Counted from the stretch's first letter, positions 1 through 9,861 are shown. The stretch: 64,000 bases of DNA from an uncultured Draconibacterium sp. (GCF_963675065.1 NZ_OY775906.1:3698001-3762000), one strand, 5' to 3'. Notes: a model not told the origin generated them from the sequence alone. Numbers and translations are program-made.

Positions 1-1412
1 AAAACCGCGAGCCGGCAGTGGCCGGACAATTTTACCCTTCATCGGCCAGCACCTTACGAAACGAGCTGGAAGAATTTTTTGACAGTGCTGTTCCTGTAAA
101 AACTTCGCAACCGTTGCGTGCTATTGTTTCGCCGCATGCGGGCTACATTTTTAGCGGAGAGGTTGCGGCAGCCGCTTTCAAACAAATTCCGGCTAACAAA
201 AGCTACCAGAATATATTTGTGCTTGCATCGAGCCACCGCTACACTTTTGCCGGAGCCGCAGTTTATACCGAAGGGAATTACGAAACTCCGCTGGGAGAAA
301 TTACGGTGAATAAGAAAATCGGGAAACAACTGCTGGCCTCATCGTCGGTTTTTACCGAACATGACGCTTCGCACCTTAACGAACACAGTCTGGAGGTTCA
401 GTTACCGTTTTTGCAACATCGTTTGACAAACAGTTTTACACTGGTGCCCATTATTCTTGGAACCCACTCGGCCGCTATTTGCAAGAAGCTGGCAAAAGCA
501 CTGCAGCCCTATTTTACACCTGATAATTTATTTGTTATCAGCACCGACTTTTCGCACTACCCCAACTACGAAAATGCAAAGTTGGCAGACCAGTTAACCG
601 CTGATGCCATTTGCAAGAACAAGCCTAACAAACTGTTGAAAGCACTTGAAAAGAACAAGGAGAAAAAGATCGGCAATCTTGCCACCTCGTTGTGCGGCTG
701 GACATCGGTGTTAACGCTGCTTTACCTCACTAAAGACAGGGATTTTGAGTTCAAACAACTGGCCTACAAAAACTCGGGCGACAGTAAACTTTATGGCGAA
801 AAAGACCGCGTTGTGGGCTACTGGGCTATTGGTGTTTACGAAAAAGCCGTTTTTGAAATCAGCTCCTCGGAAAAACAGGAAATTCTGCAGCTGGCCCGAA
901 ATTCAATAGCCCGTTTTTTGGGTGAAGACATAAAAGAAAAGAAGCAAAAAAGAAACGATAAGAGCATCCTGAATCAGAAAGCCGGTGCCTTTATAAGCAT
1001 TTACATCAACAACGAATTACGCGGCTGCATTGGTGGTTTTGCGGGTGAAAAATCCTTGCGAGAAATGATTAAACGTTTTGCCGTCTCCGCTACAAACGAC
1101 CAACGTTTTAATCCGATTGAACCTTCTGAGCTCAACAACATGACACTTGAAGTTTCGGTTTTAACACCTTTAAAAAAGATTAAATCGATTGATGAATTTA
1201 AATTGGGCAAACACGGCATTTATATAAAAAACGGTTTTAACTCGGGTACATTTTTGCCACAGGTAGCCGAAAAAACGGGCTGGAGCAAAGAAGAATTCCT
1301 GGGAAGATGCGCGAAGAACAAAGCCGGAATTGGTTGGGACGGATGGAAAACCGCTGAACTTTACACTTACGAGGTAGTGATTGTGAAGGATGATCAGGAA
1401 AAAACTTCCTGA
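1..1412 (+). CDS. AmmeMemoRadiSam system protein B-A fusion (MEMO1 + AMMECR1), 5' truncated
   Basis: The reading frame is open from base 3 and reads NREPAVAGQFYP at the left edge, the typical N-terminus of MEMO1-family proteins, so the true start lies just outside the window; the GTG at 18 is an internal valine. About residues 1-265 are a MEMO1 domain (SPHAGYIFSG, a STDFSHY segment and NEHSLEVQLPF). The rest is an AMMECR1 domain with the hallmark LRGCIGG. In many bacteria these two domains are separate genes beside a radical-SAM gene (the AmmeMemoRadiSam group); the radical-SAM partner may lie upstream. The biochemical role of the group is unsettled. The 3' end overlaps the convergent recO by 19 bases. 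Confidence 0.9.
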   Translation, partial: NREPAVAGQFYPSSASTLRNELEEFFDSAVPVKTSQPLRAIVSPHAGYIFSGEVAAAAFKQIPANKSYQNIFVLASSHRYTFAGAAVYTEGNYETPLGEITVNKKIGKQLLASSSVFTEHDASHLNEHSLEVQLPFLQHRLTNSFTLVPIILGTHSAAICKKLAKALQPYFTPDNLFVISTDFSHYPNYENAKLADQLTADAICKNKPNKLLKALEKNKEKKIGNLATSLCGWTSVLTLLYLTKDRDFEFKQLAYKNSGDSKLYGEKDRVVGYWAIGVYEKAVFEISSSEKQEILQLARNSIARFLGEDIKEKKQKRNDKSILNQKAGAFISIYINNELRGCIGGFAGEKSLREMIKRFAVSATNDQRFNPIEPSELNNMTLEVSVLTPLKKIKSIDEFKLGKHGIYIKNGFNSGTFLPQVAEKTGWSKEEFLGRCAKNKAGIGWDGWKTAELYTYEVVIVKDDQEKTS

Positions 1413-2119
1413 AGCACTTTTAGCGATTTTATTTCACCCAACGTATCAAAATGCAGGCGGTAATAATCAACTAACTTTTTAAGCAGCGTATCGCGCATGC
1501 TGCGTTTTAATTTCAAACTATCCAGTTCGTTTATCTTTAGCAAAGCCAGTTTTACCAGAATTGCCGTTGCCTCCTTATTTGCAAACATCGGGTGCGAAGG
1601 CTCAAAAGGTACCACTGCACCCTTTTGCAAATCGAGCCAGCCTTCAAAACCGGTTTGTGTGGTGTCGGGCATAAAACCAAGGTACTCGGTTAAATGAAAT
1701 AGGAAATACAAATGAAAATTTGTTTTGCCCTCCTCCATCAGATCAAGATAAAGTAATGCGTTTTTTATAAACTCAAATAGTTCGGGGTAACTTTCCTGCT
1801 CGTGGATGGTTTTATAAAGCACCTCGGCCAAAAAAATAGCTTGTGTGGATTTTACAATATCAAAAGGGATTTCCTGGTAGGTGGTCAGGCTTTTCATCGC
1901 CCTTACTCGTTGCAGGTCGCGCGATTGCTTTTGGTAGGCCTCCAATTCAACCATAAACATGGGCTGCAACAAACCGGCTTTATTTTTCGATTTTCTGCTC
2001 CGGGCAGCATTTATCAGGTAGCTTTGCCGACCAAATTCTTTGGTAAAAACAGTAGTAATAACACTGCTCTCGCCATATTTAATCGTGTGCAAAACAATGC
2101 CTTCGGTTGCCGTTATCAT
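1394..2119 (-). CDS. recO: DNA repair protein RecO
   Basis: 241 residues, the usual RecO length. The N-terminus MITATEGIVLHTIKYGESS followed by VITTVFTKEFGRQSYLINAAR is the OB-fold start of RecO; the remainder is the helical C-terminal domain. RecO helps RecR load RecA on SSB-coated single-stranded DNA in RecF-pathway gap repair and anneals complementary strands. As often in Bacteroidota, I see no CxxC zinc motif. It lies 29 bases downstream of the end of the porZ-like gene on the same strand and converges with the MEMO1-AMMECR1 gene. Confidence 0.93.
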   Translation of the reverse strand: MITATEGIVLHTIKYGESSVITTVFTKEFGRQSYLINAARSRKSKNKAGLLQPMFMVELEAYQKQSRDLQRVRAMKSLTTYQEIPFDIVKSTQAIFLAEVLYKTIHEQESYPELFEFIKNALLYLDLMEEGKTNFHLYFLFHLTEYLGFMPDTTQTGFEGWLDLQKGAVVPFEPSHPMFANKEATAILVKLALLKINELDSLKLKRSMRDTLLKKLVDYYRLHFDTLGEIKSLKVLQEVFS

Positions 2120-2148
2120 AATTCAGTTAAGCTGCTGTTGAATCCCTA

Positions 2149-4470
2149 TCAATGTATGAACAGTATTTTTGTGATGTGGGTTTCTTCCCCATTCTCATCG
2201 TTACAAAATACCAGGTAAACTCCGGTTTTTACACGGTTACCATTCAGGTTCTTTCCATCCCAAACTGCCTGTCCGCCAAACGATGTCGTTTTGTACACCA
2301 GGTTTCCGCTGATGTCGGTAATTTTCACATCGGTATTTTCAATTAATCCGGCAACTGTTACCGGCCCATCGTAGGTTTCGCGCACCGGATTTGGATAAAC
2401 GTAAACATCGCTATACGAATCTGCTCCTCCAGTGGCTTCTCCCTGGTAAGAGATCAATCCTTTGTCGGTTCCAAAAAACACCTCGCCATTTTTCTGATTA
2501 ATTGCAATTGACAGAATATTATTCGAAAGCAACGGGCTGTTTTCAGTGGTGAAATGCAACACTTCCGCCTCGCCTGTTTCCGATACCAAAAAGACTCCTG
2601 AGTTTTGTGTTCCCAGCCATTTTCGGTTAGCGCCGTCAACAGCAATGGCAGTAACGGTTTCTGTTTCAAGCAGCGGATGGTAAATGCCATCATTCAAATC
2701 AAGTCCCGGATGCGTGGCATAAAAATTATCCGAATTCCAAATTCGCGAAGGATTGCTATACACGGCTACGCCTTGCCCACTACCAATCCAAATGGCTCCA
2801 TTTTGGTCTTCAGCAATGGAGAAAACATCATGCATCGGGGTAATAATATTGTCGGTACCATTGCTGAAATAGGTCTCCACCAACAGTCTTTTTTTCTGGT
2901 CGCCAGTTTTATTGATCACGTAAGCATCATGTCCTCCCGGAATGAGCATCCATTTATCATCGTTTTCGTTCACAATAATATCAGAAACATTGTATTTGTT
3001 GGCGATTTCTGGCAGTTCAAACGACTCCCACTCGCCCGTAGGTGACAATTTGTGCAGGTTATGTGCGCTCTCGGCATTGGTAATCCAAAGGTTTCCTTCC
3101 GAGTCGAAACTCATACCGCCAACTCGTGTAAACGGCTCGTTAGGTTGCTCGGGCAAGGCAGTTTCCAGCGGGCTGTTCAGGTTATAATAGCGTTCAACCA
3201 GCTCATCGTTACGGTATTCCAATAATCCACCGCCCCAGCTGGCGACAAAAAAATGATCCGGATCGCGGGGATCCACTTCAACAGCTAATATGTTATGAAA
3301 TCCTCTCAATTCGGGATGTGTTACATCGGTAAAATAGGTCCAGCCATCGCTGCCAAAACGCTGAAAAACCGGGCTCACATACCCATTTGTATTTCCCGCA
3401 CTCATCCAAATCTCCGAATTAAAAGCTCCAACAAAGTACATGTCGTTATTAATCGGTCCGGGAGGCAAGGTTTGCTCAAAACTTTCGCTGTAAAAGCGTA
3501 CCAGCACTTCCTTGTTATCAGCAATCCAAACCGAACCGTTGGCCGACACACCTGCACTTTTTGGAGCGATACTTTCTACCGTTCGGTCATTAAATTTGTA
3601 GCTGTCAATACGTCCTATTTGCGAGTGATTACTATCGATGATAAAAACCACATCGCGACTGGCAATACAGAGGTAGTTCCCATAACTCTGCAGGTCGAAT
3701 GCAAAACGTATTTCAGGATTATATGGCTCCCATATTCCGTTATTCAGCATAAACATTTCGTCTTGATACCATTCTCCGGCGGCATGATTGGCAATTACAT
3801 TTCCCGCATGATAAACCAAATGATTAAAAATACCGTCGGGATGCGGAATATCCTCCACATGAATCCAGGTGGCAAAATTGGCCAGGTTGGGATCATTTTT
3901 ATCGGCCCGGTAAATTCCCTGGTTGGTAGCGGCAAAAATTGAATTGTTATCCGTTTCAATATCATTCACTTCCAACGACGATCCTCCATCGCCGATATAA
4001 TAAGTATCTTTTACTTCCTGACGATCCAGATCCAGCACGACAATTCCAAATCCACAGGCCAGAAACGCCTCATTTTCCGAGAAAGAAATGTTGTTGATGA
4101 CCTTGTTCCCTGCGATAGTTTTTCGCTTTATATCCGACAGGTTAACCACTTCGCCGCCATCGTAAAGCAAATCGATATTACTGTTTGAATAAGCAATGAC
4201 CAGCACCTGGTTCTGCTCGCTGTAAGCAATGGTGCTTACTCCAAAATCAGACAACTGAATGGCGTCACCAAGTTTATTTACGCTGTTGTCTTCCAGGTCG
4301 TAATAAAAAAGTCCGCCCTCGGTAACACAGAAAACTTTATCGGGCGAAACCGCAATTTTGCTGGCTTTATTATACGAAAGATAGTCTTGCCACGAGCCCT
4401 GTTCGCGCTGCGCTTGCGAAAGAAAAAAAGTCAGTAATAAAAATGCAGAAAGTAGTAGTCTTCTTTTCAT
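2149..4470 (-). CDS. porZ: PorZ-like two-propeller protein with T9SS C-terminal sorting domain
   Basis: The open frame reaches 4563, but the ATG at 4470 gives a clean Sec signal peptide (MKRRLLLSAFLLLTFFLSQAQ), so I place the start there; the protein is about 773 residues. It consists of two beta-propeller regions built from repeats such as GLFYYDL, GIYRAD, NLWITNAESA, GAIWIGSGQGVAVY and RKWLGTQNSGVFLV, then a C-terminal sorting domain starting VYVYPNPV with the KTGVYLV and KILFIH segments. Length and layout match PorZ, a component of the T9SS attachment complex that works with the sortase PorU at the outer-membrane surface (established for Porphyromonas gingivalis). The alternative is a generic two-component-regulator propeller protein. 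It lies downstream of rdgB. Confidence 0.8.
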   Translation of the reverse strand: MKRRLLLSAFLLLTFFLSQAQREQGSWQDYLSYNKASKIAVSPDKVFCVTEGGLFYYDLEDNSVNKLGDAIQLSDFGVSTIAYSEQNQVLVIAYSNSNIDLLYDGGEVVNLSDIKRKTIAGNKVINNISFSENEAFLACGFGIVVLDLDRQEVKDTYYIGDGGSSLEVNDIETDNNSIFAATNQGIYRADKNDPNLANFATWIHVEDIPHPDGIFNHLVYHAGNVIANHAAGEWYQDEMFMLNNGIWEPYNPEIRFAFDLQSYGNYLCIASRDVVFIIDSNHSQIGRIDSYKFNDRTVESIAPKSAGVSANGSVWIADNKEVLVRFYSESFEQTLPPGPINNDMYFVGAFNSEIWMSAGNTNGYVSPVFQRFGSDGWTYFTDVTHPELRGFHNILAVEVDPRDPDHFFVASWGGGLLEYRNDELVERYYNLNSPLETALPEQPNEPFTRVGGMSFDSEGNLWITNAESAHNLHKLSPTGEWESFELPEIANKYNVSDIIVNENDDKWMLIPGGHDAYVINKTGDQKKRLLVETYFSNGTDNIITPMHDVFSIAEDQNGAIWIGSGQGVAVYSNPSRIWNSDNFYATHPGLDLNDGIYHPLLETETVTAIAVDGANRKWLGTQNSGVFLVSETGEAEVLHFTTENSPLLSNNILSIAINQKNGEVFFGTDKGLISYQGEATGGADSYSDVYVYPNPVRETYDGPVTVAGLIENTDVKITDISGNLVYKTTSFGGQAVWDGKNLNGNRVKTGVYLVFCNDENGEETHITKILFIH

Positions 4471-4563
4471 ACGATTTAAATTGTTTATTTCCAACGGTAT
4501 CGCATGCAACTCGCTTCTTTTAACCATTGTCCTGATTACAAATGATTTACACGCTCGTTTCAT

Positions 4564-5142
4564 TCAATCGAGCTTTTTTAAATAGTCGACCAGTTTTTGC
4601 ACAGCTCTTCCCCGGTGACTGATCTTGTTTTTATCTTCGAGGTCCATTTCGGCAAACGACTGGTCAAATCCTTTCGGCTTAAAAATAGGGTCGTAGCCAA
4701 ATCCCGAGTCTCCACGTTTTTCTGTTAGAATTTCGCCGTTTACAATGCCTTCAAATTGTTTCTCTTCGCCATCAATTACCAGCGAAATTACAGTTCTAAA
4801 ACGTGCTTTCCGCTCATTTATTTTGGTCAGTTTTTCGAGCACTTTATTCATATTCGTCTCCGAATTTTTGTCTTCGCCGGCATAACGCGCCGAGAAAACT
4901 CCGGGCTCACCGTCCAGGGCTCCAATTTCCAAACCGGTGTCGTCGGCAAAACAATTCATTCCGAATTTGTCGTAGATGTAATAAGCTTTTTGGCTGGCAT
5001 TTCCTTCCAATGTGGGCTGTTCCTCAGGGATTTCGTCGAAACATTCAATATCTTTTAAACTAAGCAGCGTAAAATGATCGCCCAAAATAGCCTGTAATTC
5101 TTCCAGTTTATGTTTGTTGTTTGTTGCGAAAACGAGCTTCAT
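4564..5142 (-). CDS. rdgB: RdgB/HAM1 non-canonical purine NTP pyrophosphatase
   Basis: 192 residues. It begins MKLVFATNNKHKLEEL, with the family motif (S/T)xNxxK near the N-terminus, followed by CFADDTGLEIGALDGEPGVFSARYAG, the nucleotide and metal-binding signature, and GFGYDPIF plus SHRGRA near the C-terminus. The enzyme hydrolyses ITP, dITP and XTP to monophosphates and pyrophosphate, keeping deaminated purines out of nucleic acids. The family is cytosolic and dimeric. It is followed closely by the porZ-like gene on the same strand, possibly co-transcribed. Confidence 0.95.
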   Translation of the reverse strand: MKLVFATNNKHKLEELQAILGDHFTLLSLKDIECFDEIPEEQPTLEGNASQKAYYIYDKFGMNCFADDTGLEIGALDGEPGVFSARYAGEDKNSETNMNKVLEKLTKINERKARFRTVISLVIDGEEKQFEGIVNGEILTEKRGDSGFGYDPIFKPKGFDQSFAEMDLEDKNKISHRGRAVQKLVDYLKKLD

Positions 5143-5220
5143 AATCGAATAATTTTAGGTAAAAATAAGAAAATGGCTCTACTTTGCAGGCACATTCGGG
5201 AATAGCTTTTTAGGGCATAA

Positions 5221-5252
5221 AAAAGCCGCTTGATCTTAATCAGCGGCTTTTC
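5221..5252 (-). terminator. rho-independent terminator after the arsR-type gene
   Basis: AAAAGCCGCT, a 12-base spacer, then AGCGGCTTTT: a perfect 10-bp inverted repeat with A/T flanks, usable on both strands. It lies 19 bases beyond the stop of the ArsR gene and 79 bases before the start of rdgB, so it should separate their transcripts. Confidence 0.75.
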
Positions 5253-5270
5253 CTATCGGAATAAATTTTT

Positions 5271-5573
5271 TTAATCGCAAGTGCAGGTTTCCAGGCAATC
5301 AACAATCTGACTCAAAATATTGTATTTCAAGTAGTAATAAGTGTTTTTTCCTTCGCGCTTCGAGCACAAAACACCCTTGTCACGCAAAATCCCTAAGTGA
5401 TGTGATGTTGTTGACTGCTCAATCTTTAGCAGTTCGTGGATCTCGGTAACTGTTAATTTTTTCCCTCCCTCCAGATGCTTCAAAATAGCAATACGCATCG
5501 GGTGCGCCATTGCTTTTAGCATGCTGGCAGCGACCTCCAAACTTTCAACGTTTATCTCCTTGATATCGACCAT
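5271..5573 (-). CDS. ArsR/SmtB-family winged-helix repressor
   Basis: 100 residues. Typical ArsR core: MAHPMRIAILKHLEGG, then a helix-turn-helix KLTVTEIHELLKIEQSTTSHHLGILRDKGVL, then the wing SKREGKNTYYYLKY. The C-terminus carries a CETCTC cluster plus a cysteine after the HTH, which could bind a metal or be thiol/redox-sensitive. The inducer cannot be told from sequence. It is a single-gene unit bounded by a terminator. The divergent gene at 5750 encodes a prenyl synthase, so the shared 180-base intergenic region could hold its operator; no clear palindrome was identified. Confidence 0.85.
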   Translation of the reverse strand: MVDIKEINVESLEVAASMLKAMAHPMRIAILKHLEGGKKLTVTEIHELLKIEQSTTSHHLGILRDKGVLCSKREGKNTYYYLKYNILSQIVDCLETCTCD

Positions 5574-5749
5574 GGTTATACCTTTAATAATGCAAATATA
5601 TAAATATTTGAGACTTGTTTACTGCTTTTTTGCCCACGGATATCTAACATTTGTACAAAATCAGGAATTTTTAGATTTTTTAAACAAAAAGTCTGTTTTT
5701 ATTTAAAATTATTCTAAGTTCGTTCATCAAAAGAGAAGTTGCAAAAGGA

Positions 5750-6724
5750 ATGACCACGATAAAGAAAATAAAGGCCCCCATTGAACAGGAACTGTATGAT
5801 TTTGAGCCTTATTTTAAGAAATCGTTGCAAAGCGATATTCCTTTGCTGGCAACCGTTTTAAATTTCCTTTATCGCACCAAAGGCAAACAACTTCGCCCCA
5901 TGTTTGTGTTCTTATCCGCAAAATTGCACGGTGGAACCAATGAATCTTCGAAATTGGCGGCCTGTTCGGTGGAATTATTACACACCGCCACACTGGTTCA
6001 CGACGATGTTGTTGACGAGTCGTACGAGCGCCGCGGATCGTTTTCGGTTAAAGCGCTTTGGAAAAACAAACTGGCCGTTTTGGTGGGCGATTATATTTTA
6101 GCCCGCGGACTGCTGCTGCAACTCGAAAGCAAAAAATACAATTTCCTTCATCTCATTTCACGCGCGGTTCAGGATATGGCAGAGGGAGAAATCCTGCAGA
6201 TGAAAAAAAGCCGTAAACTTGACATCGACGATGAAACGTATTTCGAGATTATCCGCAAAAAAACAGCTTCGTTAATTGCAACCAGTATGGCCATTGGCGC
6301 TGCATCGGCAGTTGATGATGAAGTGATTATTGAAAAGATGTACAGCATTGGGCAAGATGCCGGAATTGCTTTCCAGATAAAAGATGATATTTTCGATTAC
6401 CAGTCGAAAGGCCTGCTGGGCAAACCAACGGGTAACGACATTAAGGAAAAGAAAATCACCCTTCCACTGCTGCACGTTTTAAATGAAGCCGACCGAAGTG
6501 AACGGAAACGCATTTTGAGGCTGATAAAACGCAAGAATAACAGCTCGAAGGTAGTTGAAGAACTGATTCAGCTGGTAACGGAAAAAGGCGGCCTTGAATA
6601 TGCCGAGCAAAAAATGTATGAATTTAAAGACCGGGCAATTGCCGGCCTAAACGAATTTCCCGACTGCGAGGCACGCGAATCGCTAATCGAGCTGATGAAC
6701 TACATTGCAACCCGCAAAAAATAA
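5750..6724 (+). CDS. polyprenyl (octaprenyl-type) diphosphate synthase
   Basis: 324 residues, trans-isoprenyl diphosphate synthase family. GKQLRPMFVFLSAKL is the substrate-binding region. The two aspartate-rich motifs are DDVVDE at residues 85-90 and KDDIFDY at 211-217. It condenses IPP units onto an allylic diphosphate, in Bacteroidota probably making the side chain of menaquinone. Bulky residues before the first motif set chain length, but the length cannot be fixed by eye. The last 25 bases overlap the convergent DUF2797 gene. An IspB-like role is the best guess; a short-chain (GGPP) role is the alternative. Confidence 0.9.
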   Translation: MTTIKKIKAPIEQELYDFEPYFKKSLQSDIPLLATVLNFLYRTKGKQLRPMFVFLSAKLHGGTNESSKLAACSVELLHTATLVHDDVVDESYERRGSFSVKALWKNKLAVLVGDYILARGLLLQLESKKYNFLHLISRAVQDMAEGEILQMKKSRKLDIDDETYFEIIRKKTASLIATSMAIGAASAVDDEVIIEKMYSIGQDAGIAFQIKDDIFDYQSKGLLGKPTGNDIKEKKITLPLLHVLNEADRSERKRILRLIKRKNNSSKVVEELIQLVTEKGGLEYAEQKMYEFKDRAIAGLNEFPDCEARESLIELMNYIATRKK

Positions 6725-7497
6725 CCGTTGTGTTTCCGGATATTTAAAACCCGGCTATCATCAAAAATTAAATACTGTCCTTTTATACCGGCCAGTCTTC
6801 CGGTAATTTCCGGGAGTTTATCAAAACCAATACTTTTTATTTTCACAGGAAACTGCTCAACCGGATAATTTATTTCGGTTACCTCATTTTCCGAATCCAT
6901 GTATTTCTGTAACTCCAGCGGTAGCAAATTCGCAATTCGCTCTTTTTCGGCTGCCAGGTCAAAGTCTTTCAATACTTCGTTCTTCAGCATCGCTCGCCAA
7001 TTGGTTTTATCGGAAAAATGATCCTTGAGAAATACCTCGATAACACCAGCAATATGTCGGTTGGGCGTTTTGGCAATTTTTATGGCATAGCTGGCTCCCT
7101 GATCAATCCAACGGGTAGGAATTTGATGACTACGGGTAACACCCACTTTTAAAGCACTCGACACGGCCAGGTACACAAAATGGTCGATCAGATCGTGTTT
7201 TTCGGCCCATTCCATATCGCGTGCAATTCCCAAATGTGCCTTCGATAACTCGGGGCGAATGATCGATTCGCTGGCTTCAGGAGCGGTTTGAAGGCAATTG
7301 TAACAGAATCCCTGGCTAAACGATGTTTTCGTTTTCTTCCCGCACGACACACAATTAATCTGTCCGTCAAATTGCATCGAGATTTCTTTCCCGATCAGCG
7401 CGTTCATATCAATTTGTTCGTCGCCAATGGGTAGTATATATTTTACCGGCGTATTAAGCTCAGTAATCATTTTTCGTATGTTGCCTTCGTATTGCAT
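6700..7497 (-). CDS. DUF2797 family protein with zinc-binding cysteines
   Basis: 265 residues. The N-terminal part has CVSCGKKTKTSFSQGFCYNC, a four-cysteine knuckle that probably binds zinc. Then come LSKAHLGIARDMEWAEKHDLIDHFVYLAVS and VKVGVTRSHQIPTRWIDQGAS-like segments typical of DUF2797, including the residues KVGVTR, which recall GIY-YIG-like folds (inference). The function is unknown in the family. It is convergent with the prenyl synthase and followed upstream on the same strand, 63 bases away, by another cysteine-containing unknown. Confidence 0.82.
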   Translation of the reverse strand: MQYEGNIRKMITELNTPVKYILPIGDEQIDMNALIGKEISMQFDGQINCVSCGKKTKTSFSQGFCYNCLQTAPEASESIIRPELSKAHLGIARDMEWAEKHDLIDHFVYLAVSSALKVGVTRSHQIPTRWIDQGASYAIKIAKTPNRHIAGVIEVFLKDHFSDKTNWRAMLKNEVLKDFDLAAEKERIANLLPLELQKYMDSENEVTEINYPVEQFPVKIKSIGFDKLPEITGRLAGIKGQYLIFDDSRVLNIRKHNGYFLRVAM

Positions 7498-7560
7498 GAT
7501 TTGTATTTTTCTGACGTGAAAATAATACAGAAGGAGCAGGATACAAGTAAAGTTTGGAAA

Positions 7561-8337
7561 TTAATCATCAAATCCCGGTCGTTTAAATTCCATCACACCC
7601 GGAAATGTTTTTAGCATTTGCTTTTTTATTTGCGACAGCTCGAGTAAAAACTGTAGGATTTCATCTTCCATTTCACTAAAACCGGAGTAAAATACCGACA
7701 ACGCATCCATCGATCGTTTAATGGCAATAATGGCAATTTTTGCCGATCCCAGGTTATCGGCGTATAAACCGTATTCATCGTAGGGATCGTTTTGTCGCAA
7801 TTCCAGTTCCAGATGTGCACGATGAACTTTAGCCCCGATAAATGCACTGTACCATTGAATTACCTCTGCTGCATCACGGTATTTAAACATCGATTCATCA
7901 TCGTCGATCATTACCAGTTTCTCAGCTTTTACCGAAAAAAGCTCCTTATGCTCATTCATCCATTTGTGAATATTGATACCGTAGTTGCGGGCTTTTACTT
8001 CAAGTGGGGTTTCAATGTGCTTCGGTAATTCAATCTCTTCAACATCGCTCAGATCAATCCCCTCTTTGTCGGCATCCTCTTCAATCATTTCCATCGTAAC
8101 TTCCCACGCTAATCGAATTTGCTCCCAAAAGTTTTTATTCTCTTCATCGGGATTTTGCGTATCACTTCCCGCTTTTGTTTCCTTTTCGTGCAGGTAAGTC
8201 AGACACTTTTGCGTCATAGTACAACGTTCACACCAGCGATCACAATAATTATAAATCCCCGGAATAAGATCTTCCCTTTTTGCCAGATTGAGCAACGTTC
8301 GCTTGAAGTGTTCTTTTTTCGATTTCATAAGTGCCAA
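7561..8337 (-). CDS. conserved unknown protein with an N-terminal CxxxCxxC-type cysteine cluster
   Basis: 258 residues, not recognised as a named family. Near the N-terminus YCDRWCERCTMTQKCLTY holds four cysteines that could bind a metal. The middle is strongly acidic (EEDADKEGIDLSDVEEIELP) and the rest is helical. There is no signal peptide or membrane segment. An internal methionine at residue 4 is an equally good start. It sits upstream of the DUF2797 gene on the same strand, 63 bases apart, so the two may be co-expressed. I assign no function. Confidence 0.7.
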   Translation of the reverse strand: MALMKSKKEHFKRTLLNLAKREDLIPGIYNYCDRWCERCTMTQKCLTYLHEKETKAGSDTQNPDEENKNFWEQIRLAWEVTMEMIEEDADKEGIDLSDVEEIELPKHIETPLEVKARNYGINIHKWMNEHKELFSVKAEKLVMIDDDESMFKYRDAAEVIQWYSAFIGAKVHRAHLELELRQNDPYDEYGLYADNLGSAKIAIIAIKRSMDALSVFYSGFSEMEDEILQFLLELSQIKKQMLKTFPGVMEFKRPGFDD

Positions 8338-8400
8338 ACAAGTAGTATTAGCACAGTAACAAGGTAAATCGATAAAAAGTTGAAACGATCTTTGCCGCTG

Positions 8401-9861
8401 CTAAATTTTCCTGTCGTTTGCCACGCCCAAAACGCCCAGATAGAGCAGTTTTGCAGCATCTTCCATAATCTCGGGAGTTAACACATTTGCTTTATCGTCA
8501 GGCATGTGGTAGTGCACCGGATACACCGAATTTCGGGTCCACATACCAAATGTTTTTATGCCGGCATCTTCAAAAACCGATGCGTCGGATCGTGGCCGTC
8601 CGTAGTTTTTGCTAACTGCCGAAGCTCCCATTTCGCGGTGGATGTAGTTTTTATTGGCGTCCTCAAAGTGGCTGAACAATGCCGAGTGCGTTTTCCCTCC
8701 CGACACATAAAATGCGGTACCGTTTCCAACCATATCCAGGTTGATCATCATTTTGGTTTTCTCTACCGGGAACAACGGATTTTTGCAGTAATATTTTGAG
8801 CCATATAAACCACACTCCTCACCACCAAGAAGAATAAAAAGCACTGAACGTTTGGGTTTTACCTCTGATGTTGCCAAAGCTTTTGCAGCCCCCAGGATAT
8901 CGCTGATTCCTGATGCATTATCCAAGGCGCTGGAGAACGTAACATCGCCCATTTGCCCCTGCCCGTCGAGGTGGCCACCGATAATTATCACTTCATCTTT
9001 CAACTCCGGATCGGAGCCTTCGATCATAGCAACTACGTTGCAAGCCTGCGCATCGGGAAAATAGTTTGTTTCAGCGCGAATGAACACTTTTTGTTCTGCC
9101 GGCAGTTCAAACGATGGCACTTCCATATCTTTCAGTTGCCGGCGTATTTGCTGGTAATCTTTTCCGGCATCGGCCATAATTTGCGTTACCACTTTTGTAT
9201 CCACATGTGCATATATAAATCCCTCGAGATTTACCGTGTTCGGATTGGCCAGTTTACTGGCATAGATCATTCCCGCAGCACCGTGCTTCACCGCATTCCT
9301 GAACTTATACCGGTGATACGCATAAGGCGCCCATTTTGCCAGTGTTTCATCGTTTTTGGTGTATGGCGTTCCGCTTTCAAGAATGATAATTTTTCCTTTT
9401 ACATCAACGTTCTTATAATCGTCGTAACCCAGCTCCGGCGCAGTAATTCCGTGGCCCACATAAACGAGTTCGGCTTGTACCGTGCCACTTGCCGAGTTGG
9501 AACCCGGCAAATAATCCTCCGGAAAATCAAGGTATGTTTTTTCATTACCGTTAAAATAAACCACCGATCCCAGCGAGTTTACTTCTGAATATTCGTTTGG
9601 GAAATACTGAAAATAACTGCCGTTGTTTGCTGGCTGAACACCCCACTCTTCAAATTTTGAAGCACACCATTTGGCCACGTCCAGATATTCAGGAGAGCCC
9701 GACAAACGTCCCTCGTATTTATCAGCACTTAGTTCTGTTGCAAACTCCATTAATTCGTTGCTCGAAATGGAATGAAAAGTATTCAAATCCACCTCTTTCT
9801 GCGCACTTAAAGTGCCGGTCAACAATACATTCAGTAATACAATTAAAAGCTGTTTCTTCAT
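8401..9861 (-). CDS. secreted M28 family zinc aminopeptidase with PA domain
   Basis: 486 residues. The signal peptide is MKKQLLIVLLNVLLTGTLSA. A protease-associated (PA) insert (LVYVGHGITAPELGYDDYKNVDVKGKIIIL) precedes the catalytic M28 domain. The metal-site motifs are IIGGHLDGQG (His, Asp), SALDNASG (bridging Asp), GGEECGLYGS (Glu pair), NLDMVGNG (Asp) and a late HYHMPDD (His). Family members cut N-terminal amino acids from peptides outside the cytoplasm, fitting a scavenging life-style. It is a monocistronic gene; its stop lies 63 bases before the neighbouring unknown gene's start. Confidence 0.92.
   Translation of the reverse strand: MKKQLLIVLLNVLLTGTLSAQKEVDLNTFHSISSNELMEFATELSADKYEGRLSGSPEYLDVAKWCASKFEEWGVQPANNGSYFQYFPNEYSEVNSLGSVVYFNGNEKTYLDFPEDYLPGSNSASGTVQAELVYVGHGITAPELGYDDYKNVDVKGKIIILESGTPYTKNDETLAKWAPYAYHRYKFRNAVKHGAAGMIYASKLANPNTVNLEGFIYAHVDTKVVTQIMADAGKDYQQIRRQLKDMEVPSFELPAEQKVFIRAETNYFPDAQACNVVAMIEGSDPELKDEVIIIGGHLDGQGQMGDVTFSSALDNASGISDILGAAKALATSEVKPKRSVLFILLGGEECGLYGSKYYCKNPLFPVEKTKMMINLDMVGNGTAFYVSGGKTHSALFSHFEDANKNYIHREMGASAVSKNYGRPRSDASVFEDAGIKTFGMWTRNSVYPVHYHMPDDKANVLTPEIMEDAAKLLYLGVLGVANDRKI

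Noticed and set aside
3295..3942. 215-residue plus-strand ORF inside the PorZ-like gene
   Set aside because: Antisense to a protein with signal peptide, propeller repeats and sorting domain; the translation has no recognisable pattern.
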